DNA of 64,000 nt. Source: JAJDAT01 sp964344185 (GTDB lineage Bacteria; Nitrospinota; Nitrospinia; Nitrospinales; JAJDAT01). Shown piece after piece: positions 33,326 to 41,923 of the stretch; within the stretch, counting starts at the first letter, position 1, and each line of letters opens with the position of its first letter. The stretch spans positions 57,421-121,420 of the forward strand of contig CAYFMN010000008.1 of the NCBI GenBank assembly GCA_964344185.1, given 5' to 3'. The translations under genes were made by a program, and so were the position numbers. Under the pieces are notes generated by a model, which was given only the letters and a program-made list of their open reading frames with translations, searched no databases and was not told where the DNA came from.

Positions 33326-34171
33326 TTGTCTAAACTCAATATTTCCGAAATTATAGAAGAAAACCCTAAACTATCTTCTTTGCCTGAAATTTATTTTCAA
33401 ATTAAGGAAGCGATTGATAATCCATTAAGTGGGTTTGAAGATGTTGAATATATTATTAAAAACGATTCGGCTCTTTCTTTTAGATTATTAAAAATTGTAA
33501 ATAGTTCGTTTTACGGATTTGATGAAGAGATTGGGGCGATATCCCATGCTATTTCTATTATTGGCACTAGTCAACTTGCTGATTTAGCGTTAGCGACAAC
33601 TATATTATCTGTTTTTTCAGATGTTGATCCTGATTCGATAGATATGAATTCTTTCTGGCGACATAATGTGAGTTGCGGCATTTGCGCTAGAGCTATCGGA
33701 GCCTGGGACCAGAAGCTGAACTCTGAGAAGCTTTTTTTAAGCGGAATTTTACACGATATTGGTCGGTTAATTATGCTTGAAAATAGACCAAACCTCGCAA
33801 ACAAAGCTTTAGATTTGCATAAGGAAACTGGTGAGCTCTTATTCCTATCTGAAAGAGAGTTGTGGGGAACTGACCACGCCGCAATTGGCGCCGCCTTGGT
33901 TGAGCATTGGAAATTGCCGGCTTTTTTAGCGGAAATAGTACTCTATCACCATGAGCCTTTAGACGCTCCAAATTTGACTTATGAATGCTGTATTATCAAT
34001 ATCGCAGATACGGTTACCAAGGCAATGGAATTTGGTTCTAGTGGAGATTGTTTTGTCCCTCCTATTGAACCGACCGTTTGGGACAAAATAAACTTGAGTC
34101 CAAAATACCTGGATGTTCTTTTGGATAGAGTGGAGACTCAGTTTAACGACGTAATTGATTTTTTTATATAG
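33326..34171 (+). CDS. HDOD-domain signalling protein
   Basis: 281 residues filling an HDOD domain: LPEIYFQIKEAIDNPLSG, KNDSALSFRLLKIVNSSFYG, AISIIGTSQLADLALATTIL, then HDIGRLIMLE and EHWKLPAFLAEIVLYHH. HDOD proteins are regulatory relatives of HD hydrolases found in chemotaxis, motility and stress circuits. The start is a TTG with AAAGAGG six bases upstream; no better in-frame start exists. The GAF/zinc-ribbon gene begins nine bases after its stop, so the two form an operon. Confidence 0.85.
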   Translation: MSKLNISEIIEENPKLSSLPEIYFQIKEAIDNPLSGFEDVEYIIKNDSALSFRLLKIVNSSFYGFDEEIGAISHAISIIGTSQLADLALATTILSVFSDVDPDSIDMNSFWRHNVSCGICARAIGAWDQKLNSEKLFLSGILHDIGRLIMLENRPNLANKALDLHKETGELLFLSERELWGTDHAAIGAALVEHWKLPAFLAEIVLYHHEPLDAPNLTYECCIINIADTVTKAMEFGSSGDCFVPPIEPTVWDKINLSPKYLDVLLDRVETQFNDVIDFFI

Positions 34172-34179
34172 AATGGGCA

Positions 34180-35103
34180 ATGGATAAGGAAGATTCAAAA
34201 GGAAGGTTGAAATTAGAAAGACTTGAAGCTCGGAACAATTTTCTTGAGCAGAGCAACCGTTGGTATTATTACGCTTTAGAGTTACTAACTTCTTTATTTG
34301 ATCTAAACATGGATCGAGAAAGAAATTTAGATTCAGATTATTTCTTAAAAATTTCTTCAAATTATATTAAACAAATTTACGATTTTGGGGCGATGGGTTT
34401 TTTTGTTCCTGAAGATTCAGAAGGAGATTTCCGATTGCAGCTCTGTCATCCGGAGTCGAAGGGCGAACTCCTTCAAAAAGTCGCCAATTCTCTCATAGAT
34501 AAAGGAATTTTTTCTTGGTCTTTAAAATCAAATAAAGCTTTCAAAACTAAAGACCCAGAATTAAGAATTCAAACTGTAGTAAAGAGTCTATCGACTCGAT
34601 CTAAAACGTTTGGGGTTTTTATAGGCGTTGCCGATTTGGATGCGGATCAGTTAAATGGAAAGATTCTAAATTTTGTTTCTATTCTTTTAAATTTAGTGGC
34701 CTATTTAATAGAAAGAGAAAATAGTCTCAATTCAAATAAAGATGTGAAAGTATCATGCGAAATTGTCGCCGATTATCGAAATGAGTTGGAGCGACAAATG
34801 GAAAATCGAGCGGGGCTCACTGAAAACCTTAAAAATACAAAAATGGCAAACGCTAATCTTAGAAGTTTCGAAGTTGATGAAGACGTTAAGGGAGCTATAA
34901 TTTTGTGTCCCATTTGTAGTAAGGTTGGCGGGGTTGAGTGGTTAACTTCAGAATCTGGCTTTAAAATTGACTCCGGTTCTTTGGTAAAGGATCTATCAGG
35001 CAACGATCTTATAAAAAGGTATTGCCCAGAATGTGAACGCGTTCGTCGCGATACAATTCTTTCTTTCCTTGATTCTCGCAAAAAAAATACTTCTCAAGAC
35101 TAA
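34180..35103 (+). CDS. GAF-like sensor protein with C-terminal zinc ribbon
   Basis: 307 residues. A short coiled start (LERLEARNNFLEQS) leads into a GAF-like fold at about 35-180 (FLKISSNYIKQIYDFGAMGF; KTFGVFIGVADLDADQLN), then a coiled coil, then a zinc ribbon with Cys243, Cys246, Cys282 and Cys285 (CPIC and CPEC). No output catalytic domain is present. With the HDOD gene it may form a sensing pair. GAF assignment is by fold pattern only. Confidence 0.6.
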   Translation: MDKEDSKGRLKLERLEARNNFLEQSNRWYYYALELLTSLFDLNMDRERNLDSDYFLKISSNYIKQIYDFGAMGFFVPEDSEGDFRLQLCHPESKGELLQKVANSLIDKGIFSWSLKSNKAFKTKDPELRIQTVVKSLSTRSKTFGVFIGVADLDADQLNGKILNFVSILLNLVAYLIERENSLNSNKDVKVSCEIVADYRNELERQMENRAGLTENLKNTKMANANLRSFEVDEDVKGAIILCPICSKVGGVEWLTSESGFKIDSGSLVKDLSGNDLIKRYCPECERVRRDTILSFLDSRKKNTSQD

Positions 35104-35189
35104 ACCCCATTACGTTGTCGATTTTCAATTTTTTGGTTTCAAAATATGAATACTCGGATTTTTTGGTTTTTTCGGCGCACTTATTCGTA

Positions 35190-35229
35190 CTCCGAACTTC
35201 TTGCTTTTTTTTTGTTATTAAGTTCGGAG
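35190..35229. promoter_or_regulatory. 10-bp perfect inverted repeat upstream of lipid operon
   Basis: CTCCGAACTT at 35190-35199 and AAGTTCGGAG at 35220-35229 flank a 20-base loop containing nine T residues. The repeat lies 111 bases before the desaturase start. It could be an operator for the lipid operon or a hairpin ending the HDOD/GAF transcript. The T run is in the loop, so it is not a classical terminator. Confidence 0.4.
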
Positions 35230-35340
35230 AATTCAACGATTTTGGAGTTTGAATAAAATCTTTGCTTTCCTGTTTGTTAATTCTTTAATATAGGAGAGTT
35301 TATACGAGAGCGGAAACCTGATTTTGGAGCTTAAGCTGAT

Positions 35341-36282
35341 ATGTTTGGTCGATTAGACGCCCTTACGCAGTGGTTTGACAGCCATGCAGGAATAAGCAAT
35401 TTAAACGAAGAAGACGATCAATCTATTGACTGGGTGCGTTGTATTCCCTTTGTCGCTCTTCATTTGGGTTGCTTTGCGGTTTTTTGGGTTGGTTGGAGTT
35501 GGGCGGCTGTTTTAACAGCTGTTTTTTTATATCTTATTCGGATGTTTGCGATTACGGGATTTTATCATCGTTATTTTTCTCATCGTTCTTTTAAGACGTC
35601 TCGTTTCCTTCAATTTATTTTTGCAGTCATAGGGGCTTCCGCCGTTCAAAGAGGTCCGCTTTGGTGGGCTTCATATCATCGGTTTCATCACAAATATTCT
35701 GATACGGAAAAAGATATACATTCGCCCAAGCAATCGGGGTTTTGGAGAAGTCACATGTTTTGGTTCATGGGAAAATCAAACTTTGTCGCCAAAAAAGAAC
35801 TCATTGGCGATTTTATGCGCTTTCCGGAACTGAGATGGATAGACAGGTTTGATATAGTTGTTCCAATTTTTTTCGCGGCTGGAATTATTTCTGCCGGTAA
35901 TTTGCTTAGCGTGTATAAACCTGAGTGGGGAGTTAATGGAGCTCAATTATTTGTTTGGGGCTTTGTGGTTTCTACTATTTTTTTATTTCATGGAACGTGT
36001 TCGACGAACTCTTTGGCGCATAAGTTTGGAACCAGAAGATATGCCACGTCAGATGACAGCAGAAATAATTTTTGGGTAGCTTTGGTTACTTTAGGCGAGG
36101 GCTGGCATAATAATCATCATCATTATCCTAATTCCGTACGCCAGGGATTTTTTTGGTGGGAGCTTGATATAACTTATTTGATTTTAAATTTCATGTCCCG
36201 AATTGGAATGGTTTGGGATCTAAAAGAAGTTCCCGAAAAAGCTCTAAAATCTTCCCTCATTGCAGAAAAGCGTATGGTTTGA
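35341..36282 (+). CDS. Membrane fatty-acid desaturase, delta-9 type
   Basis: 313 residues with the three histidine boxes of acyl-CoA/acyl-lipid desaturases: HRYFSH at 76-81, HRFHH at 113-117 and HNNHHH at 256-261, spaced by paired membrane helices. These bind the di-iron centre that introduces a cis double bond using O2. It is first in a seven-gene operon. Its TGA overlaps the next ATG (TGATG). The double bond it makes is a plausible substrate for the two CFAS-like methyltransferases downstream. Confidence 0.9.
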   Translation: MFGRLDALTQWFDSHAGISNLNEEDDQSIDWVRCIPFVALHLGCFAVFWVGWSWAAVLTAVFLYLIRMFAITGFYHRYFSHRSFKTSRFLQFIFAVIGASAVQRGPLWWASYHRFHHKYSDTEKDIHSPKQSGFWRSHMFWFMGKSNFVAKKELIGDFMRFPELRWIDRFDIVVPIFFAAGIISAGNLLSVYKPEWGVNGAQLFVWGFVVSTIFLFHGTCSTNSLAHKFGTRRYATSDDSRNNFWVALVTLGEGWHNNHHHYPNSVRQGFFWWELDITYLILNFMSRIGMVWDLKEVPEKALKSSLIAEKRMV

Positions 36283-37526
36283 TGAAGATTGCTGTTGTTG
36301 GCACAGGGATATCTGGTTTGGCTGCGGCGTATTTACTTTCAAGCGAACATGATGTTTACGTTTATGAAGCGTCCGATTATGTTGGGGGACACGTTAATAC
36401 TATTTCGGTGTCAATCGATAATGAAAATTATGAGATTGATACTGGTTTTATAGTTTATAACGATAAAACTTACCCTAATTTTATTAAATTGTTGGATCGA
36501 CTTGGAGTTTCATCGCAGTCGACGAGCATGAGTTTTAGCGTAAAGTGCGATAAGTCAGGTTTAGAGTATAATGGGACGTCTCTGAATGGTTTGTTTGCCC
36601 AACGGATTAATCTGTTGAAGCCTTCTTTCTTATACATGGTCAGGGATATTTTAAGATTTAATCGCGACGCAAAATTGTTTTTAAAAGATTCAAATGATGA
36701 AATTACTTTTGGGGAATTTTTAAAACGCGGTAGTTATTCTAGCTCTTTAAGGGATGATTATGCTTTTCCAATGGCGTCAGCAATTTGGTCGGCGAAACCA
36801 AAAGTCATTGAAAATTCCAGTTTTCGTTTTTTTGCGGAATTTTTTGAAAATCATGGAATGCTAAATGTTGAAGACCGACCTCAATGGAAAGTTGTCAGTA
36901 GAGGTTCAAAGCAATATGTACTCTCGCTTATAGATTCTTTTAAGGATCGTATTTTTCTTAATTCTCCCGTTCAAAAAATTTGTCGCACAAAAGATGGCGT
37001 TGAGGTTTTGAGTAAGAATAGAGAAACTAAAATTTTTGATCGCGTAATAATTGCCGCTCATAGCGATCAAGCGTTGGAAATGATTGAAGATCCGACGGAA
37101 AAAGAAAAAAAAATTTTAGGAGCGATTCCCTATCAAAAAAACGTTGCGATTTTGCATTGGGATTCTTCCGTTTTACCTAAAGAGAGAAGAGCCTGGGCAA
37201 GTTGGAATTACCGGAAACTAATTAGGCCCATTGAAGAGACGACAGTGACATATAATATGAATATGCTTCAAACGCTTGACGCCAAAAAAACGTTTTGTGT
37301 TTCGTTAAATATGGAAAATTTAATCGACGCTAAGAAAATTATAAAAAAGATAATATACCATCACCCTATATATACCACTGATGGCATTGCGGCTCAAAGA
37401 CGGCATCACGAAATTGACGGGGCGGATAGAATTCACTTTTGCGGGGCTTATTGGGGGTTTGGTTTTCATGAAGACGGTCTCAAAAGCGCGTTGGCGGTTT
37501 GCCGGCAATTTGGAAAGACTCTTTGA
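36282..37526 (+). CDS. FAD-dependent oxidoreductase, COG2907/amine-oxidase-like
   Basis: 414 residues from MKIAVVGTGISGLAAAYLLS (dinucleotide-binding GxGxxG), then YEASDYVGGHVNTISV, with a C-terminal FAD contact FCGAYWGFGFHEDGLKSALA. I start at the ATG at 36282 because the Rossmann fold begins there and it overlaps the desaturase stop by one base. A longer frame reaching back into the desaturase is an artefact. COG2907 proteins are often encoded next to CFA synthases and probably act on lipids or modified acyl chains. Confidence 0.85.
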   Translation: MKIAVVGTGISGLAAAYLLSSEHDVYVYEASDYVGGHVNTISVSIDNENYEIDTGFIVYNDKTYPNFIKLLDRLGVSSQSTSMSFSVKCDKSGLEYNGTSLNGLFAQRINLLKPSFLYMVRDILRFNRDAKLFLKDSNDEITFGEFLKRGSYSSSLRDDYAFPMASAIWSAKPKVIENSSFRFFAEFFENHGMLNVEDRPQWKVVSRGSKQYVLSLIDSFKDRIFLNSPVQKICRTKDGVEVLSKNRETKIFDRVIIAAHSDQALEMIEDPTEKEKKILGAIPYQKNVAILHWDSSVLPKERRAWASWNYRKLIRPIEETTVTYNMNMLQTLDAKKTFCVSLNMENLIDAKKIIKKIIYHHPIYTTDGIAAQRRHHEIDGADRIHFCGAYWGFGFHEDGLKSALAVCRQFGKTL

Positions 37527-38293
37527 TGAATAGCGCCATATACGAGGGAAGGGTTAATCACATTAGGTATTTCCCCGCCAAAAGGGAGTTTGACTATTCA
37601 TTATTCATGCTATTTTTGGATTTGGACGAACTTCCTGAATTGTTTGATCCCTACTGGTTTTGGTCAGCGCGAGGGTGGAACTTTGCCCATTTTAGGCGCA
37701 AAGATCATTTAGGAGGCGCCGATGTTTCTCTTTCGGAAGCTGTTAGAAATTGGGTTTTTGAACAAACAGGGAAAAGACCGGGCGGCCCAGTATTTTTATT
37801 GACACATTTAAGCTACTTTGGTTATCGCTTCAATCCCGTTAGTTTTTACTTTTGTTTTGATAGCGAAAATAAATCAACGCAAGGAATAATTGCGGAAATT
37901 AATAATACTCCATGGGGCGAACAGCATTGCTACTTACTTAATTCAAGTTTAGCGACTGAAACGAATGGAATGAAAAAATTTTGCTTCAAAAAAGAGTTTC
38001 ATATTTCTCCTTTTATGGATATGGGGGTGGATTATGAATGGTATTTTTCGGAACCTAATGAACGATTTATGGTTCGAATGGAAAATTGGAAACAAGGCAA
38101 AAAGTTTTTTGAAGCCAATCTTTCAATGAAGCGGAAACCAATTAATAGTTTTTCATTAGCTAAAACTTTTATCCGATATCCACTGATGACCTGGAAAGTA
38201 AAGGCGGCTATTTACTACCAGGCGTTATTACTTTGGTTGCAAAAATATCCTTTTTATTCCCATCCAAAACATAGAATCCACGAGAGAGGCTGA
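37526..38293 (+). CDS. DUF1365-family protein
   Basis: 255 residues starting MNSAIYEGRVNHIRYFPAKR at 37526, again in a TGATG overlap with the gene before it. DUF1365 (COG3496) signs include FDYSLFMLFLDLDELPELF, then HLSYFGYRFNPVSFYFCFD and NNTPWGEQHCYLL. Family function is not established, but it almost always sits between a COG2907 oxidoreductase and a CFAS gene, as here. Probably a lipid-modification accessory. Confidence 0.85.
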   Translation: MNSAIYEGRVNHIRYFPAKREFDYSLFMLFLDLDELPELFDPYWFWSARGWNFAHFRRKDHLGGADVSLSEAVRNWVFEQTGKRPGGPVFLLTHLSYFGYRFNPVSFYFCFDSENKSTQGIIAEINNTPWGEQHCYLLNSSLATETNGMKKFCFKKEFHISPFMDMGVDYEWYFSEPNERFMVRMENWKQGKKFFEANLSMKRKPINSFSLAKTFIRYPLMTWKVKAAIYYQALLLWLQKYPFYSHPKHRIHERG

Positions 38294-38295
38294 GC

Positions 38296-39585
38296 GTGCA
38301 AACTGAAGAGTTTATAGCTCCCAAAGAAATAGATTTGACGGATGAATTGGTAGTTAATTTTATCGATAAAGTCGCTCGTAGATTAGTTTTGAATTATTTT
38401 AAGAATATTACCGAAGGAGAGGTCACTGTTGTAGAAAAAAACGAACGTATGGTTTTTGGGAACGCAACTTCAGAATTTCCAATTAAGGCAACTGTAAATG
38501 TTCAGAGCCCTAAAATGTTTTTGGATATAGCGGCCAAAGGATTAAATGGAGCCGGAGAAGCTTATATTAAGGGGCGATGGACATGCGACGATCTAACCGC
38601 TTTAGTTCGAATCTTTACCCGCAATCGGGACGCAGCAAATAACATGGAAGGCGGCTTGGCAACTTTGGGAGTGTGGGGATTTAAGCTTGCGCATGCTTTG
38701 AAAAAAAATAACAGACAAGGGAGTTGGAAAAATATACACGCTCATTATGATTTGGGAAACGAGTTTTTTTCGACTTTTTTGGATGAAACCAAAATGTATT
38801 CCTGTGGTATTTTTGAAAAACCCGAAAGTTCTTTATATGAAGCTTCTGTGGACAAGATTGACCGTATATGCAAAAAGATGAATTTGTCGGCAAAAGATCA
38901 TGTTGTGGAAATCGGAACAGGATGGGGCGGTTTTGCCCTGCATGCCGCAAAAAAATATGGTTGCCGCGTGACCACCACTACAATTTCTGACGAACAGTTT
39001 TTATTTGCCAAAAAATTGATGAAAGAAAATGAAATAGACGATCTTGTAACAGTTCTAAAACAAGATTATCGAGATTTAGAAGGGCAGTTCGATAAGTTGG
39101 TTTCTATTGAGATGATTGAAGCGGTTGGATACCAATACTACAAGACTTTTTTTGAGAAATGTAGCCAACTACTTAAACCAAACGGTCGAATGATGATTCA
39201 GGCAATTATTATTGTGGATAATCTATTTAATGAGGCGAAAGATTTTGTAGATTTTATTAAGCAATATATTTTTCCAGGAAGTTGTATCCCCTCTATCACC
39301 GCTCTTTGTTCTGCAGCCGCTTCTTCTTCCGATATAAGGTTGTTTCATCTTGAAGATATTACGCCGCATTATGCAAGAACGCTAAAAGAATGGCGCGAGC
39401 GTTTTTTACAAAATAAAAACGAGGTTGAAAATTTGGGTTTTTCTGAAGCTTTTATCAGGATGTGGATTTTTTATCTTTGTTATTGCGAGGGTGGTTTTAT
39501 TGAGCGGCAAATTGGTAACGTACAAATGCTGTTTACCAAACCGCTTTGCAGGATGGACCCCATTTTACCTTCCATAGAAAATTAA
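38296..39585 (+). CDS. Cyclopropane-fatty-acyl-phospholipid synthase family protein
   Basis: 429 residues. GTG start at 38296 with GAGAGG eight bases upstream. An N-terminal SCP2-like lipid-binding region precedes HAHYDLGNEFFSTFLDETKM, then VEIGTGWGGFALHAAKKYGC for SAM binding, then SIEMIEAVGYQYYKTFFEKC. This is the CFAS/MMA-synthase fold, which methylates or cyclopropanates a double bond on a membrane phospholipid. Length is slightly above the 382 of E. coli Cfa. It could make cyclopropane, methyl-branched or other products. Confidence 0.85.
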   Translation: MQTEEFIAPKEIDLTDELVVNFIDKVARRLVLNYFKNITEGEVTVVEKNERMVFGNATSEFPIKATVNVQSPKMFLDIAAKGLNGAGEAYIKGRWTCDDLTALVRIFTRNRDAANNMEGGLATLGVWGFKLAHALKKNNRQGSWKNIHAHYDLGNEFFSTFLDETKMYSCGIFEKPESSLYEASVDKIDRICKKMNLSAKDHVVEIGTGWGGFALHAAKKYGCRVTTTTISDEQFLFAKKLMKENEIDDLVTVLKQDYRDLEGQFDKLVSIEMIEAVGYQYYKTFFEKCSQLLKPNGRMMIQAIIIVDNLFNEAKDFVDFIKQYIFPGSCIPSITALCSAAASSSDIRLFHLEDITPHYARTLKEWRERFLQNKNEVENLGFSEAFIRMWIFYLCYCEGGFIERQIGNVQMLFTKPLCRMDPILPSIEN

Positions 39586-39607
39586 CTAAAAACTCCCAAG
39601 GTTTTTT

Positions 39608-40396
39608 GTGACAGTTATCCTTTTTCATCTAATAAACTGCTGGCTTGCGATGGTAGTTGTTATGGTTGCTTTGTGGGCATTGCAATTAAAAACCGGAGAT
39701 GCGGGAATTGCAGATGTTGGATGGGCATATGGTATTGCAGGAGGAATTTTATATTTTGCTTTTGTAGGTAGCGGCGACGGAAACAGAAAAATATTGGCTG
39801 CATGCATGGGAGCCGGCTGGGGAATTCGGTTAGGAACTTATCTGTTGATTGACCGAATAATAAAGGCGAAAGAAGAAGACGGTCGTTATCAAAATTTTCG
39901 TCGCGCGGCTGGAGCAAAAGTTGGCGAATACTTCTTCTTCTTTTTTCAGGCCCAAGCCGCGGTAGCGGTTTTATTCATAATTCCTATGTCGATAGTTGTT
40001 TATAATCCAAGGCCCTTAGGATTGATAGACGCTCTCGCGGTATTAATATGGGTTATTTCTATTGGCGGCGAATGGATGGCTGACAAGCAACTCGCAAAGT
40101 TTAGGGCAGAAGAATCTAATAAAGGAAAAGTATGCAGGGTTGGCTTGTGGAAATACTCTCGACATCCTAATTATTTTTTTGAGTGGATTCATTGGTGGAG
40201 TTATGTTGTTTTGGGGTGGGGAGCGGGTTACGGTTGGGTGACTTTGATTGGCCCTGGAGCCATGTTGATTTTTTTAATTAAAGTTTCTGGAATTCCTTTC
40301 ACGGAAAAGCAAGCTTTAAAAACTAAAGGCGAGGACTATAAAAAATATTTGGAAACGACGAATATGTTTTTCCCAGGGCCTCCCAAGGAAAGCTAA
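39608..40396 (+). CDS. DUF1295-family membrane protein (steroid 5-alpha-reductase-like)
   Basis: 262 residues with about six helices and the C-terminal signature GLWKYSRHPNYFFEWIHWWS of DUF1295 proteins, which share the fold of steroid 5-alpha-reductases and isoprenylcysteine methyltransferases. The start is GTG at 39608 with AAGG upstream. In related clusters it neighbours CFAS genes. It may reduce or methylate a lipid intermediate; the substrate is unknown. Confidence 0.85.
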   Translation: MTVILFHLINCWLAMVVVMVALWALQLKTGDAGIADVGWAYGIAGGILYFAFVGSGDGNRKILAACMGAGWGIRLGTYLLIDRIIKAKEEDGRYQNFRRAAGAKVGEYFFFFFQAQAAVAVLFIIPMSIVVYNPRPLGLIDALAVLIWVISIGGEWMADKQLAKFRAEESNKGKVCRVGLWKYSRHPNYFFEWIHWWSYVVLGWGAGYGWVTLIGPGAMLIFLIKVSGIPFTEKQALKTKGEDYKKYLETTNMFFPGPPKES

Positions 40397-40398
40397 AC

Positions 40399-41430
40399 AT
40401 GGATAAAATTGTTGAATGGATGGAAAGAGGTTTGATTGCCGATAGCGGGATTCGGTTAGGTATTAGGCAACTTTTAAAAAAAAGATTAGATGAAGAAAGC
40501 GCTTCTCAAAATGGATCAGGTTTAAAATCGATTCAGCAGTTTGTAGAAGAATTAAAAGCTTGTCCTATAGCCGTTCATACCTTAGAAGCAAATCAGCAAC
40601 ATTATGAGTTGCCGCCGGAATTTTTTGAACTCGTTTTAGGTAAGTTTAAAAAATATAGTTCTTGTTATTGGGGAGACGGTTCTTCGCAATTAGATCGAGC
40701 GGAAGAAAATTCTTTGGTCTCTACTTGCGAAAGAGCTGAGTTGGTCGATGGTATGGATATTCTCGAATTAGGTTGCGGTTGGGGGTCCCTTTCCTTGTGG
40801 ATGGCGGAAAAATACCCAAATAGTAAAATTGTCGCTCTCTCAAACTCGAATCCACAAAGAGAAGCGATTACTGAAAATGCGAAAAATAGAGGATTAAATA
40901 ACCTAACCGTTTTAACTGAAGATATGAACCGGTTTACTTCTGAAAAAAAATTTGATCGAGTAGTTTCTATCGAAATGTTTGAGCACATGCGAAATTATGA
41001 GCGGTTGATGGAAAATATCTTTTCCTGGTTAAAGCCTGGAGGTAAGTTGTTCGTACATATCTTTTGCCATCGACAATATGCCTATTTTTTTGAAACGGCT
41101 GGCTCGGATAATTGGATGGGGAGATATTTTTTTACCGGAGGCGTTATGCCTTCTGAAGACTTATTGTCCAATTTCCAAAAAGACCTTGCTCTAGAAAAAC
41201 AATGGCGTTGGAATGGCCGACATTACATGAAAACTGCAAATGCATGGTTAAAAAACATGGACGCAAAAAAATCTCTTATCTTTCCAATATTCCGTCAAGT
41301 TTATGGAGAGGAAGAGAGCGCAATTTGGTTTCAAAGATGGAGAATATTTTTCATGGCATGCGCGGAGTTGTTTGGTTATAAACGGGGAAAAGAGTGGTTC
41401 GTCGCTCATTATTTATTTAAGAAAAATTAA
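40399..41430 (+). CDS. CFAS-like SAM methyltransferase (second copy)
   Basis: 343 residues. It lacks the long N-terminal lipid-binding region of the first CFAS but keeps HYELPPEFFELVLGKFKKYS, DGMDILELGCGWGSLSLWM and FDRVVSIEMFEHMRNY. This shape resembles the CFAS subgroup that includes plant coclaurine N-methyltransferase-like enzymes. Two bases separate it from the DUF1295 gene. Having both a full-length and a short CFAS in one operon suggests two sequential C-methylations or a different acceptor. Confidence 0.8.
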   Translation: MDKIVEWMERGLIADSGIRLGIRQLLKKRLDEESASQNGSGLKSIQQFVEELKACPIAVHTLEANQQHYELPPEFFELVLGKFKKYSSCYWGDGSSQLDRAEENSLVSTCERAELVDGMDILELGCGWGSLSLWMAEKYPNSKIVALSNSNPQREAITENAKNRGLNNLTVLTEDMNRFTSEKKFDRVVSIEMFEHMRNYERLMENIFSWLKPGGKLFVHIFCHRQYAYFFETAGSDNWMGRYFFTGGVMPSEDLLSNFQKDLALEKQWRWNGRHYMKTANAWLKNMDAKKSLIFPIFRQVYGEEESAIWFQRWRIFFMACAELFGYKRGKEWFVAHYLFKKN

Positions 41431-41442
41431 ACCCGAGAGATC

Positions 41443-41775
41443 ATGATGCCCAGCTTTAAAATACAAGTTTTTTTTATATGCGCCTTACTTTTTATTGCGC
41501 TTACCGCTGTGATTGTCTGGGCAAGCGTTGAAAGTAATGTTATGCAAGGCGTAAAAGAAATGGCTTCCTTGCGGTGGGGGATAGCCACATTTACTGATTT
41601 TTATATTGGAGCTACCTTTGTTGGAATTTGGATTGGGGTTATGGAAAAAAGCGTAGCTCGCGGAATTGTTTGGACTTTAGCTGTTTACACATTGGGAAAC
41701 CTGGCAACGCTTGCCTATGTTGCAATGCGAGCTAGAAACAGCGAAAAGTTTACGGATATTTTTGCTCTTCGTTAG
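41443..41775 (+). CDS. DUF1475-family small membrane protein
   Basis: 110 residues with three or four hydrophobic helices and the family-like FYIGATFVGIWIGVMEKSVA core. DUF1475 proteins are short and uncharacterised and occur with CFAS/DUF1295 genes in several proteobacteria. It is last in the lipid operon, 12 bases after the methyltransferase. Confidence 0.75.
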   Translation: MMPSFKIQVFFICALLFIALTAVIVWASVESNVMQGVKEMASLRWGIATFTDFYIGATFVGIWIGVMEKSVARGIVWTLAVYTLGNLATLAYVAMRARNSEKFTDIFALR

Positions 41776-41923
41776 ACAGAGGATTAGAAAAACTTCGCTT
41801 TACCATTTCATATTTAACAAAATTCAATATTTATCTACCGTACTTTAGATTCCCGCCTACCTTTTGCCGTGTTATATTATTACGGTTAAAATTTTCACTA
41901 TTAAGCGATCTGTTATTTTTTAA

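Noticed and set aside
33558..33580. TTGGCACT...CTTGCT as a sigma-54 promoter
   Set aside because: Spacing is 13 rather than 10 and it is inside the HDOD coding region.
36213..36281. Upstream extension of the FAD oxidoreductase
   Set aside because: It overlaps the end of the desaturase in another frame and adds basic residues before the Rossmann fold; the ATG at 36282 with TGATG overlap is the natural start.
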